64,000 nucleotides of DNA from Stagnihabitans lacustris (GTDB lineage Bacteria; Pseudomonadota; Alphaproteobacteria; Rhodobacterales; Rhodobacteraceae), in the NCBI RefSeq assembly GCF_025950525.1, contig NZ_JAPDGS010000006.1, positions 1-64,000 on the forward strand, given 5' to 3'. Positions 8,491 through 17,877 of the stretch are shown one piece after another; positions within the stretch are counted from its first letter, which is position 1; each line of letters opens with the position of its first letter. The position numbers and the translations under genes are program-made. The notes beneath the pieces are model-generated. The model was not told the DNA's origin. It saw only the letters and a list, made by a program, of their open reading frames with translations, and ran no database searches.

Positions 8491-9110
8491 TCAAATGCCG
8501 CGCAGGCGGGGCAGGGCGCGCCCATCCGGGCCGAAAAGATGCAGCCGCGCCGGATGGGCGGCAAAGCGCAGGCTTTGGCCCGGAAGACCCGAGGTCTCGC
8601 CAGGCCGTTTCACGATCATCAGCTTGGGGGCGGACGGGGTCTCGACATGGGCCTGGGTGTCTTCGCCCAGCTCTTCGGCCACCGGGATGCGGGCCTGCAA
8701 GAGGGGGGGGCGGCCGTGATGGACAGGTGTTTGGGGCGGATGCCAAGGCGCAAATCGCCCTCTGGTGCGGGTTCCCAGGCCTGCCGCAGCGCCGCCCGGC
8801 GCGCTGCGGCAGGGCAAAGGTGCTTCGCCAGAGCGCCGATGAACCGCGCGACAAAGACGTCGGCGGGATGGTGATACAGCGTCATCGGCGTGCCGACCCG
8901 GGCCACGCGCCCGCCCGCCAGCACCCCGATCCGATTGACCAGCGTCATGGCCTGGTCATGGGTGACATGGATCACCGACTGTTTCAGCCGCGCGATCTCC
9001 AGCCGGGGCGCCACCCGCAAAAAGGCATCCGGGTTCGACAGGGGCGCGTCAAAAAGGAAGACCCCGGGATTGCGGCAGATGGCGAGGCAGGGACATTCGG
9101 CCAGGGTGGT
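8491..9110 (-). pseudogene. Sugar ABC transporter ATP-binding protein (MalK/UgpC type), C-terminal remnant
   Basis: The minus strand reads a damaged C-terminal two-thirds of a MalK/UgpC-type ATPase. Recognisable pieces are a Walker B region in which the catalytic Glu is replaced (FLFDAPLSN), the switch region with part deleted (VIHVTHDQAMTL), the ELYHHPADVFVARFIG-like segment, and in another frame the C-terminal ALPRLRGI end at 8491. The N-terminal half with Walker A is gone: GH32 sequence runs straight into it near 9110-9080, so a deletion fused the two genes. Frameshifts near 8620-8700 complete the inactivation. Confidence 0.78.
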
Positions 9111-9932
9111 TCTGTGGTCGGCTTCGCGGTGCAGGAGGCTGGCAAAGGTCCGCCCCGAGGCGCCATCCGCCGCATCGGTCGTGTGGTGCAAGATCACGCC
9201 GCCCGCCTTGTCCCTTGTGCCAATGACCCTCTGCAGGCCCCCATCCGGGCCGGGGACCACATGGGGGTCGCGGACATCGCTCCAGAGGCCCGGGCCCCGC
9301 GGCAGATCGGGCAGGATCGTCGCAGGCGCCGCGGTGACGCCATCCGGGACCAGGGCGGTCCGCTGGAACTCGGGCGGCTGGCGTCATCGTCGGTGAAAAC
9401 GACCCGCAGAAGGCCGCGCCCAAGGGGGCGTCTGCGGTCGGCTGGCTGGGGATCAACAGGATCGGCTGATGGGTCCAATGGATCAGGTCGGTCGAGGTCG
9501 CATGGCCTCAATGCATGTCGGACCAGCGCAGCGCATGGGGATGATGCGGATAGAACAGGTGATCGGCCCCCCGGCCCGGCAAAGCCCTTGGGGTCGTTCA
9601 TCCAGCCCATGAGCGGGCGAAAGCGGATGCCCTGCGCCAGGTCGTGCCGCGCTGCCCGGGCCAGGTGCAGACCCGTGATGCCCGGTGCCCCGTCAAAAGC
9701 ATAAAGCATCCCGTCAGCCTCTGTCGGGTTCCAGGTCAGGTTTGCCTTGGCCTCGATCCCCCGGGGCAAGGTCGAAAAGGGTGAGGCCGGGCGCGGTCGC
9801 ATGGGCCAGGACTTGGGAGCCAAGCGGCAAGCTGGCCTCGGCCTTCAGCGGTTTCAGTCACAGATGCAGGCGTGTCGATGGGGTCAGGGTCATGGCGATC
9901 TGACGTGGAAGGATGGCCTTGGTCATGTTCAT
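9085..9932 (-). pseudogene. GH32 family beta-fructosidase/sucrose hydrolase, degraded
   Basis: The minus strand from 9932 carries a glycoside hydrolase family 32 gene in at least three frames. The diagnostic piece is RFRPLMGWMNDPKGF near 9625-9580, equivalent to the family's catalytic WMNDPNG motif. Downstream pieces include a DxHWGHATS-like stretch in one frame and a DPHVVPGPDGG piece near 9270-9235. The start codon at 9932 overlaps the stop of the permease remnant in an ATGA, which is a relic of the original operon. Premature stops occur within 30 codons of the start. Family 32 enzymes cleave sucrose and fructans, so the lost operon probably served sucrose or a fructoside. Confidence 0.75.
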
Positions 9933-10020
9933 CCCTTGATGGCCGAACCGATGAAGGACGAGACGAACCAGCGCTGAACGCCGAGACACAGCGCCAGCAC
10001 TGGCAGCAGGTGCCACCGGG
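9929..10020 (-). pseudogene. Sugar ABC permease (MalG type), C-terminal tail
   Basis: The last 28 codons of a MalG-type inner-membrane permease survive on the minus strand, reading WHLLPVLALCLGVQRWFVSS and ending in AIKG before TGA at 9929-9931. QRWFV followed by a short tail ending in KG is the standard end of this family. Sequence upstream (beyond 10020) no longer matches a permease, so the rest has been deleted. Confidence 0.7.
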
Positions 10021-10256
10021 TCTTGAGGCGAGGAGGCTTGAACGGCGCCCTTCCAGTCTTGCCCCTCCAGTCCTGCCCCGGGCAAGACTTGCGCGGACAA
10101 GACTGGCCCTGCCAGCATGGGCGTTGCGACCTCTATTCCGTGGGGGGCGCCCGCCCGTCTTGCAAAGCTTTCCCCGGGCGCCAGGGCCGAAGAGGCAGCG
10201 CCCGCCCATCATGGGAGGACCGGCCATCCCCCCAAGTCGGTCCTTGCGACCTTTGG
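10021..10256. other. Junction sequence between operon debris and tetR
   Basis: No gene is recognised here. The block contains an inverted repeat CCAGTCTTG near 10050 with its complement CAAGACTGG near 10100, enclosing related CTTGCCC-like segments. It probably marks where the deleted part of the sugar operon was lost. Confidence 0.35.
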
Positions 10257-10898
10257 CTAGCGCAGGCCGTTCAGGATCAACGCGATGCCGCCCAGGAATT
10301 CGGCGCGGTCGTCATGGCTGGACAGCCGGGCCGAGAGGCTGCGGATAAAGGCGAAGTCGGTGGCGTCCAGCGCCTGCCAGCTGGCGGCCACCTCATCCAG
10401 AAAGGTCGTGCGGTCCTGGCCAATGGCGCGGTTGGCGGCGTTCTGGCGGCTTTCGGACAGGATATAACTGCCCAGCAGGGTCGCCCCGGTGAACTGCCGG
10501 TCCGGCGCCACCTGCAGCGCCTGAAGCTGGCGGCCCAATGCCTCGTAGAGCCGCAACAGCGCCAAGGGCGGCGGGGTCCGCGTCAAGGGGCCGCCCAGCC
10601 AAGGATGCGCGTCCAACAGGTCATAGACCCACAGCGCGATCTGGGGAATCGCCTCGGCCGGCGCCCCCATCGGCGCGGGCAAGGCGCGGACCATCACATC
10701 GGCGGCCTCGGCCAAAAGGTCCTCCTTGTTGGCGATGTGCCAATACAGCGTCCCCGGACCCGTCGCCAAACGCGAGGCCAGAACGCGGAAGGTCAGGCCC
10801 TCTTCGCCCGTCTCGTCCAGCACCTCGATCGCCGCCGCGATGATCTGGCCGCGCGACAGGCCCCCGGCCCGGCGGTTTACCTTGATATCGTCCGGCAT
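10257..10898 (-). CDS. TetR-family repressor of the adjacent flavin monooxygenase
   Basis: A 213-residue TetR-type repressor. The N-terminal helix-turn-helix covers about residues 12-60 (SRGQIIAAAIEVLDETG, then FRVLASRLATGPGTLYWH), and a C-terminal all-helical ligand domain follows, of the TetR_C type (about residues 75-210). The ATG at 10898 is preferred over upstream in-frame starts because it precedes the HTH by the usual dozen residues. It is divergent from the monooxygenase gene, and two copies of a 15-bp palindrome lie between them, so it very likely represses itself and the monooxygenase until a ligand binds. The layout resembles tetracycline resistance regulators, but the ligand is unknown. 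Confidence 0.88.
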   Translation of the reverse strand: MPDDIKVNRRAGGLSRGQIIAAAIEVLDETGEEGLTFRVLASRLATGPGTLYWHIANKEDLLAEAADVMVRALPAPMGAPAEAIPQIALWVYDLLDAHPWLGGPLTRTPPPLALLRLYEALGRQLQALQVAPDRQFTGATLLGSYILSESRQNAANRAIGQDRTTFLDEVAASWQALDATDFAFIRSLSARLSSHDDRAEFLGGIALILNGLR

Positions 10899-10921
10899 CG
10901 ACTTCCCCCGCTTGACTCGTG

Positions 10922-10962
10922 TGGAACGGCGTTCCATATAGCGGCAATGGAACGACGTTCCA
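10922..10962. promoter_or_regulatory. Paired TetR operators in the divergent promoter
   Basis: Two copies of the palindrome TGGAACGnCGTTCCA lie at 10922-10936 (central G) and 10948-10962 (central A), 26 bases centre to centre. They fill the gap between the tetR start (10898) and the monooxygenase start (10984). Two near-identical perfect palindromes between divergent genes is the expected layout for a TetR repressor. Confidence 0.85.
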
Positions 10963-10983
10963 CCCTTGTCGCAGAGGTTTCCC

Positions 10984-12066
10984 ATGAACACCATCGCAAT
11001 CATCGGCGCGGGCCTTGGCGGCCTTGTGCTGGCCCGCGTCCTGCATCGGAACGGCATTGCCGCCACCGTCTATGAGGCCGATGCCTCGCCCCAGGCCCGC
11101 ACCCAGGGCGGGATGCTGGACATCCACGAAGCCAACGGCCAGGCCGCCTTGAAGGCCGCCGGGGCCTATGACGCCTTTGTGTCGATCATCCATCCGGGCG
11201 GTCAGGCCACGCGCATCATCGACCCCCAGGGCTGGGTCTTGCTGGACGAGGCCGATGACGGCTCCAGCCACCGCCCCGAAGTGCCGCGCGGCGCGCTGCG
11301 CCGCATCCTGCTGGAGGGTCTTCCCGCGGGTTGCGTGCAATGGGGCCACAAGCTGGCCAAGGTGACACCGGGCGAGGGCGGCCCCAGGCTGACCTTCACC
11401 CACGGCGCCGAGGTGCAGGCTCGGTTGGTGATCGGCGCGGATGGCGCCTGGTCCAAGGTCCGCGCGCTGCTGTCCGACCACAAGCCCGCCTATATCGGCA
11501 CCACCATGGTCGAGACCTTTGTGGAGGCCGCCCTTCACCCCGAGACCTCGGCCCTGCTGGGCCAAGGCTCGACCTATGCTTTGCAGCCGGGCAGGGGCCT
11601 GGTCGTCCACCGCGAGCCCGGGGGCGTCTTGCACAGCTATATCGCGCTGACCCGGCCGATTGACTTCTTCCAGACCAAGGATCTGCGCGCCCTGGTGGCG
11701 GCGGAATTCGCCGATTGGGCGCCCGAACTGCGGGCGCTGATCACCAACGGCGATCCCGTGTTGCGGCCGATCCATGCCCTGCCCATCGGCCACACCTGGA
11801 CGCATCAGCCCGGCCTGACCCTGATCGGCGATGCGGCCCACCTTGTGCCGCCAGATGGAGAGGGCGCCAATATCGCCATGCTGGACGGTGCCGAACTGGC
11901 GCTTGCCATCGCGGCCCGACCGGATGACCTTGACGCCGCCGTCCGCACCTTTGAGGCCGCGATGTTCGCAAGGTCCGCCAGTGCAGGGGCCGAGGCGCTG
12001 GAAACCTTTCAGCGGATATTCGAGGACCCCAAGGCGCCGCAGGGTCTTTTGGACATGCTGGGCTAG
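10984..12066 (+). CDS. FAD-dependent monooxygenase, TetX-like
   Basis: A 360-residue class A flavin monooxygenase. The N-terminal FAD-binding fold is GAGLGGLVLARVL (residues 7-19), a second nucleotide contact is GADGAWSKVR near 150-165, and the GDAAHLVPP motif lies near 280. It resembles TetX, the tetracycline-inactivating hydroxylase, in the GGMLDIHEANGQAALKAAG stretch and around GDAAHL, but the same subfamily includes enzymes with other aromatic substrates. The ATG at 10984 follows an AGAGG ribosome-binding site; an in-frame TTG at 10966 lies next to the operator and is unlikely. Control by the divergent TetR through the two palindromes is strongly indicated. Substrate identity is unproven. 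Confidence 0.85.
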   Translation: MNTIAIIGAGLGGLVLARVLHRNGIAATVYEADASPQARTQGGMLDIHEANGQAALKAAGAYDAFVSIIHPGGQATRIIDPQGWVLLDEADDGSSHRPEVPRGALRRILLEGLPAGCVQWGHKLAKVTPGEGGPRLTFTHGAEVQARLVIGADGAWSKVRALLSDHKPAYIGTTMVETFVEAALHPETSALLGQGSTYALQPGRGLVVHREPGGVLHSYIALTRPIDFFQTKDLRALVAAEFADWAPELRALITNGDPVLRPIHALPIGHTWTHQPGLTLIGDAAHLVPPDGEGANIAMLDGAELALAIAARPDDLDAAVRTFEAAMFARSASAGAEALETFQRIFEDPKAPQGLLDMLG

Positions 12067-12449
12067 GCGCGGTCCCCTTTGGGGCGCTGCGGCAAGGACC
12101 TGGCCGCTGCACCGGAAAGAAGGGCTTGCTCGTGATCCCGTTCCGGGCGGCGCCCGGGCGTCATGCCGGTTCCGATGATCTCGCAGCGCTGGGCAAGGCA
12201 GTCGAGAGGGGCGGCCGTCACCACGTCAAGCCCTCTGGCCAAAGGCGCGGTTTGGGGTGACGTTGACCGGGGTCCGCTTGGGGAGGCGGCCGATCCTTTG
12301 GACGGAGCAGGACCGGCAAACCGCCCGGGCGACTGTTCTTCCGACGCAGGCTGCCTTGACGTGACAGGCCATGGACCGCGGTTCGCACGCCCTCCAGTCG
12401 CAAGATCCGTCGATCTCAGCGTCACAGCCGACATGCTTTATGTCCGGGC
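12067..12449. other. Region without a recognisable gene
   Basis: About 380 bases after the monooxygenase contain no convincing reading frame on either strand and no clear terminator or repeat. It separates an intact gene from a block of pseudogenes and may be non-coding debris of the latter. Confidence 0.4.
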
Positions 12450-13450
12450 TCAGCCGCCGGGCACAAAGCACAAGAGGTCATCGCCGCGGGCTGCGCGCAC
12501 CCGGGCCAGATAGTCGCGCCCGGTCATCCCGTCCTGACGCAGGCTATGGGCCAGGCTGGATTGCCCGGCCAGGGCGAGGACGCTGCCCTTCAGCCCATGG
12601 GTCAGACTGCGGGCCTGATCAAGGGATCGCAAACACAGGCCCTGCGCGGCCTCGGGCTCGGCCGCGCCCGCCGCAATGCGCCGCGACAAAAGATCGGGGC
12701 TGATCTCTTCCAGAAGGGCCAAGTGTTACGCGGTCTCGGTGGCGCCAAGCCGTTCCGCGGCCTGCAATTCATCCGCCATGAACAGCGCCTGCAAGGCGGC
12801 CTCTTGGCAAAGTCGCATGGCCCCGGCCAGTGTCCACAACAGGTCAAGCTGCGCCAGCGTCAGGTTCGGGGCCGTGGCCTCGCGGCGGAAATGGGTCTCA
12901 AGCTTGCGGGTCGACCGGGTCAGGTTCGCTTGCAAGTGTTCCGCGAAGCGGCGCGGGTCGCTTCGATCGGTCAGGGTCTCAAGACTCAAAAGGTCGCCGC
13001 TGATCTCGGCCAGGGTGATCTTGATGTCGTCATCCCGGCGGTCGCGCGTGACCTGGGTCATGGCACCGGCAAGAAGGTCGATCCGCCGCTCGATCGCCTT
13101 CAGCCGCGCCAGGGTCGCGGCAAACCCGCAACCGAGATCCCAAGCCCCAGGCCGGACAGGGCCAGGGCGCCATAGTGCAGGTTCTGCATCAGGATCATGC
13201 CGTTTTGCAGCTGGGCGATGCCCTGCTTGATCTGTTCGTTCTGCACCAGGGACGCCGCCGCCAGCGGGCTGAACCCCGAGCTTGCCATTCCCGTCAGCCG
13301 GCTCAGGACCTGGGTCAGACCCATCGAGGGCTGCATCTGGGCGATGATCTGCCCCGTCGCATTGTCCTTGATGATGGCGCCAAAGATCGAGGCCTGGTTC
13401 ATCGCAAGTTGCGCCAGCACATGGGCCGGCGGATCATAAAGAAAGGGCAT
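12450..13450 (-). pseudogene. Helical protein of unknown family, one frameshift and one nonsense codon
   Basis: The reading begins at ATG 13450 (MPFLYDPPAHVLAQLAMNQAS), overlapping the previous gene's stop as TGATG. It runs as an Ala/Gln-rich helical protein with a hydrophobic glycine-rich stretch (LSGLGLGISVAG), shifts frame near 13115 into LKAIERRIDLLAGAM, and continues to an in-frame TAA at 12724. Reading through that stop (ETA*HLALLEEISPDLL) continues the same helical character to the natural end CFVPGG at 12450. The full length would be about 330 residues. I do not recognise the family; the middle looks like a coiled coil after a membrane segment. Confidence 0.7.
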
Positions 13451-13813
13451 CAGGCGACCTCGGCCAGGCGGGTTTCTCCGGATTTCAGGACAGTGGCTTG
13501 CAGGGTGGTCAAGAGGCAGGGGGCCTCGGGGGCGAGGCCGGTGCCAAAGACCGCCGCGCGGGCCAGGGCCTCGATGCGCTGGGTCAGGTGCTGGCCGACC
13601 TTGCCCCTGGTGCGGCCGCCCAGAGCCCCAAAAGGTCATCGGTCAGCTTGCGCGGGTGATTTGCAGGGCCGACATGCCCGCCACATGAACCTGGATTTGC
13701 AGCAGCAGCGTGGGAAAGGCCGCCTCCAGCTGCCGGGTGATGGCCGCCAATTCCCGGTCCCGCCAGTCAATGACCTTCAGCCGGGCGTCCAATTCTGCAA
13801 GATCAATCGGCAT
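13450..13813 (-). pseudogene. Short helical protein, frameshifted
   Basis: The frame opens at ATG 13813 with MPIDLAELDARLKVIDWRDR and stays open to a stop at 13643. The sequence then continues in another frame as KLTDDLLGLW, and after a second shift as VGQHLTQRIEALARAAVFG, ending at 13450 with a stop that overlaps the next start. The pieces together make a protein of about 120 residues, helical and acidic-basic mixed. I see no known domain. Its position in a row of overlapping genes indicates it belonged to the Hsp70-like operon. Confidence 0.6.
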
Positions 13814-13926
13814 CTGCGAACGCCAATTCGCCCACACATTGATTCCCCGACGCGGCAAAGGCAAGGGGAATGGCCCCGCGGGTTTCGAATGTGGCCAGAA
13901 ACCTTCGCAACCGCCTGGCGGGCGTT

Positions 13927-16291
13927 TCAATCGCCATCGCCGTCTTTCGGTTTGGAAACATCATAGATTGTCCGCAGGATGTCGGGGTTGCTGCCCCGGC
14001 CCTCCAGCTCCATCGTCAAATTCCGCAACACGTCGATATAGCGCCTTGCCGTCGGTTGGAACAACGGGACCCGCTCGGCCCGGTGTTCCAGATCGCCAAG
14101 CGTCGCGTCTATTGCGTCCTTCAGCCGGTCTGCCACGCTGTCTTCCCCAAGGACCAGGCTGTTGCGCAGTTTCAGCCGCCAGCGCAGCAAGCCGCCCAAC
14201 AGCAGGGGGGCATAGTTGAACTTGGTATAGGGTCCGCCGCGTTGGTCCTTGAATTCCATCACCACGCGATCGGCAATCCGCTCGACCTCGCTGCCGCTCA
14301 GATGTCGGGGCGCGCTGTCCGACCGCGACAAAAGGAATGCCAGGGCCGCCGTTTCCTGTTGATAGGCCCAATCCTTCACAGGTTTTGCAAGGATCAGAGA
14401 CATGGCCTTTCGTTCCAGGTCCGGGTTGCGGCAAGAGCGGCCAAAGCCCTGGAACACCAGAGTCCAACTGGACCAGTTCCGGCCGAAAGGATGTCTTTGA
14501 CCGCGCCTCCATGGCCTCCAGCAGGCAATGGGAAAGCTCTGTCGGCGCGTTGCGGAATTGCCAGGTCAGAAAGATAAGGGCGGCATTGTTGGGGGTCGGC
14601 GCTCCGCGGGCCTGAGCGGTCACCGCCTCCAGCGCCCGAGCGTTCAGATCACCAAGGAGGTTGACCAGATGGGAGGGCACTTCTGGGGGCAAATCGCCAT
14701 CGCTTGATATGGTGTGAAGCTTTTGGGGCCGCGCTTTGACCCGTTCGGCCAAAGTCACCCAATCGGGCGCGGCAAGCCCCCGGTTTGCCTCCAGCGCTGC
14801 CGCCAATCCGTCCGTCCCCGTCGACCCCTCCCAGGCCAGAATCCCGCAGGGCAGGACCAGGCGGGCGGGGATCGTGGCTTCGCCTGCGTCCAGCTCGGTG
14901 ATCAGCGCGTCCCAGGGGCGCCGGATTTCCTCGGCCGCGTCCCAATCCAGCGTGAAGTGCCGCGCCAGGCTGGGGGCCTCGACGATCAGCCTGGCGCGGC
15001 CAGAAGCCGGAGCCTGTTCAACCCGCAGCTCTACCGGGGTCGCCTTGGGCAGGGCCGCGCCCAGTTCGATCCGCGCCTTGCGCGGCCAATCCGCCAGCTC
15101 TTTGCGGATATGGACCGAAACGCTGGCCTGACCCGCCTGGATCGCGAAATGGGCGGGTTTGGCCGAGCGATAGATCTGACCGGCCGGCAAGGTGGCCGAG
15201 GCCTCGATCAGGTCGTAGCTCTGCGCCCCCTCCGCGCCCAGAACGATGGTCGAGATCTGCGGCAGAAAGTCGAAATAGACGGGCAGGCCCTGGGCCAGAC
15301 GCTTGGCCGCGACCAGGGCGCCTTGGGCCACGGTTTCGGGCGGGCAGGCCACCAGAGGACAGGGCAAAGTCTCGGCCAGAGCCGTGACAAGGTCCTGGCG
15401 CAACCGGCCTTCGGTCAGCGTCTCGAAAAGGATCAGGTCGCAATCGGCAAGCGCCATGACCCCCTCGGGCGGGGCGGCGGGAAGGGGCAGATGCCCGGGC
15501 GGGGTCAGGTGCAGAAACTGCCCCCGCGCGTTGCGGTAAAGCTCGGGGGCGGCCGTGCCGGTCAAGGCCGTTTCCGCCAGGGCACGGGATGCAACGGTCC
15601 AATCCTCGCGCAGGTCGGGCGGGACCCTGGTGGCCCGTTCGGCCGCAAGGATCAGCCCGTCATAGCCAAGCCCGCTGATGACTAAATCCGCCGCCCGCCG
15701 CCGCTCTGGCGCCAGAACCGGCCCCCGGGCGGTGACCACTTGCCGCAAGCGCAGGCTTTGCAGCGTGAAGCCCGCCGAGACATGGCCGATCACCCCGACC
15801 TTCATCCCGTCCTTCAGGCCGTCTTGCGCCAGCACCGCCAGCACCGAGCGCCAGACCAAAAGCCCGCGGCCGAGGCGTGCCTTGCCCATGGCCTCGACCA
15901 GACGTTCTTGCAGGCGTTCCGAGGTCTCGGGCCCTTCGGCGATGGCCAGGACCGAGGTCCCGGGCCTTTCCGCAAGGCCCGAGAGGGCGGCGGCCAGTTG
16001 GGCGCTGTCGGCCGCCGCGTCGCGCAGGATGTCCAGCGTCAGGCGGCGGCGGTCCGGCCTTCCGACCTCGCCCCAGCCGCCGCCCCTGCCGTGCGGCGCA
16101 AGGCTGGCCTGGGCGCCGCCGATCCAGCGCATCCCCTTGCCCGTGGCCATCCGCACCACGCCCGAGCGCAGGACGCGGCCGGTCAGATGCGGTTCTTCAA
16201 CCACGTCCCCATCCGCGCCAAGGGTCCAGCTTCGGGCGGCCCGGTCGCTCCAGCCGTTCAGGTCATAGCCGCACAGCCGCCGCACCGTCAT
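13927..16291 (-). pseudogene. Hsp70/actin-like ATPase family protein, frameshifted
   Basis: From ATG 16291 the frame is open for about 610 codons. The start, RLCGYDLNGWSDRAA, has the place and pattern of the phosphate-1 loop of Hsp70-type ATPases (GxDLG). A VGVIGHVSAGFTLQSLRLR strand-loop-strand resembles phosphate-2, and an ETVAQGALVAAKRLA segment followed by LPAGQIYRS and a beta-rich part resembles the Hsp70 nucleotide-to-substrate domain transition. Near 14455 the reading shifts to another frame (SLILAKPVKDWAYQQETAAL) that ends at 13927 with a sensible C-terminus. A single indel therefore splits a protein of about 785 residues. The Hsp70 relationship is my reading of weak motifs, not a certain assignment. 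Confidence 0.6.
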
Positions 16292-16534
16292 TTTGCCCCC
16301 CAGAGGTCGCTTTGCAAAAAGCGGGCGATGGCGCCGCGCCCCCGCATCAGGCTTTCGCCCGCGGCATCGAAGGCAATGGCGCAGAGATGCACGCCGTCGC
16401 GGCTGGTCCAACGTTTTCCACAAGGCCATGGGCCGCGGCGGGGCGGCCTTTGCCCGGCGGGCAACGTCATCCGTCCTTGGCCCAACCGGGGGCGCTTTGG
16501 TCCCCGCGGCCAGGTTGGGCAGCCTGATTGTCAT
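16288..16534 (-). pseudogene. Small protein heading the Hsp70-like operon, frameshifted
   Basis: A minus-strand ATG at 16534 starts MTIRLPNLAAGTKAPPVGPR and runs to about 16405. There the reading shifts frame to RDGVHLCAIAFDAAGESLMR and ends at 16288 with LWGAK, the stop overlapping the start of the Hsp70-like gene (ATGA). The combined product would be about 80 residues. I do not recognise it. The two-frame structure with a coupled end argues for a real gene broken by one indel. Confidence 0.5.
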
Positions 16535-16626
16535 GCGCCCCAAGACGCGCGCCCATGGTGCGCTCTGGTGGCCGCTTGACACCGCTTGGCGCAGCGCGGA
16601 GGCTGGCGCGTGCACAGGAGGCGTCG

Positions 16627-17847
16627 ATGCAGGACCGGCCCGAACCGCTTTCCCCCCAAGATTTGCGCCACCTGGGCGTCGACCCCGACCGGCTGGGCCG
16701 CATCCGGGCCTGGATGGCGGCGCAGGGGCACAGGCTTCCGGGCCTCGCGGTGCAGATGACACGGCGGGGGCAGGTGGTTTTTTCCGCGCGCCATGGCCTG
16801 CGCGATGCCGAGGCCGGTTTGCCCGTCACCCACGATACGGTTTGGCGCATCTATTCGATGACCAAGCCGCTGACCTCGATCCTGGCCCTGACCTTGTATG
16901 AAGAGGGCGCCTTTCGGCTGGATCAGCCGCTGGCCGATTTCCTGCCGGGTTTTGCCGACATGCGGGTCTGGAAGGGGCCGGGGCATGACCTGGACGCGAC
17001 AGAGCCGCTGAACCGGCCTGTGACGATCCATGACCTGTTCACCCATCAGGCCGGTTTGCCCTATGGCAATCCCGCGGGTGATGCGCTGGAGCGCGCCTAT
17101 ATCGACGCAGGCCTGACCCTGGATGTGCATGGCGACACGGCCGCCCAGGCGATCACGCGGCTGACGGCGCTGCCCCTGGCCGATCAGCCGGGCGCGCGGT
17201 GGCGCTATGGGGTGGCGACCGATGTGCTGGGCCACCTGGTCGAGGTGCTGACCGGTCAAAGCCTGGACCTTGTCATGGCGGACCGGCTGTTGACGCCTTT
17301 GGGCATGACCGAGACCGGGTTTCAGCTGCGCCCCGATCAGGCGGGGCGGTTGGCGGCGCTGTATCAGGTGGCGCCGGGCGGTTTTCTGCGCGCGGCCCAG
17401 CAGGCGGCGCCCTTCGCCCCGGTCACGTTCCACAGCGGCGGGGGCGGGCTTGTGTCGACGCTGGGCGACTATCAGCGGTTTGTCGACCTGTTGCTGGCGC
17501 GGGGGCGGGGGGTTCTGGGCCGCAAGACCTTTGACCTGATGGTCGCCAACCACATGCATCGCAATGGGGTGGCCTGCGACCTGGCCGGCCGCGGCCAGCC
17601 GCATTTTTCGGAAACGACCTTCGAGGGCATCGGCTTTGGCCTTGGCGTCTCGGTCATGCTGGACCCCGCGCGGGCCAAGATCCTGGGCACGGCGGGGGAA
17701 TTCGCCTGGGGCGGCGCGGCTTCGACCGCGTTTTGGGTCGATCCGGTCGAGGATCTGTCGGTGATCCTGATGACGCAGCTTTTGCCCTCCAGCGCGCATC
17801 CCCTGCGGCGAGAGCTGCGGGCGCTGACCTATCAGGCGCTGATCTAA
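16627..17847 (+). CDS. Serine hydrolase of the beta-lactamase class C / esterase family
   Basis: A 406-residue enzyme of the beta-lactamase-related serine hydrolases (esterase EstB and AmpC fold). The nucleophile motif SMTK is at residues 77-80 (SxxK), a Tyr-containing loop WRYGVATDVLGH occupies the place of YxN, and HSGGGGLVST near residue 275 matches the KTG-equivalent HxG. The absence of the classical Asn suggests an esterase or peptidase rather than a true beta-lactamase. No signal peptide is seen after the chosen start, so it is probably cytoplasmic. A perfect AGGAGG ribosome-binding site lies 6-7 bases before ATG 16627. It stands alone, divergent from the decayed operon. Confidence 0.85.
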   Translation: MQDRPEPLSPQDLRHLGVDPDRLGRIRAWMAAQGHRLPGLAVQMTRRGQVVFSARHGLRDAEAGLPVTHDTVWRIYSMTKPLTSILALTLYEEGAFRLDQPLADFLPGFADMRVWKGPGHDLDATEPLNRPVTIHDLFTHQAGLPYGNPAGDALERAYIDAGLTLDVHGDTAAQAITRLTALPLADQPGARWRYGVATDVLGHLVEVLTGQSLDLVMADRLLTPLGMTETGFQLRPDQAGRLAALYQVAPGGFLRAAQQAAPFAPVTFHSGGGGLVSTLGDYQRFVDLLLARGRGVLGRKTFDLMVANHMHRNGVACDLAGRGQPHFSETTFEGIGFGLGVSVMLDPARAKILGTAGEFAWGGAASTAFWVDPVEDLSVILMTQLLPSSAHPLRRELRALTYQALI

Positions 17848-17849
17848 GG

Positions 17850-17877
17850 CGCCCCCGCACGGGGGGAGCCCCGCGCG
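17850..17877. terminator. Short GC hairpin between convergent genes
   Basis: The 30-base gap between two convergent stops contains CCCCCGCACGGGGG, a five-base stem with a four-base loop, flanked by more G/C. It could terminate both genes, but it is short and lacks a T-run. Confidence 0.3.

Noticed and set aside
8619..9260. An intact 213-residue ABC ATPase
   Set aside because: The open frame joins GH32 and ATPase pieces, lacks Walker A, and has a mutated Walker B; it is a chance-open pseudogene.
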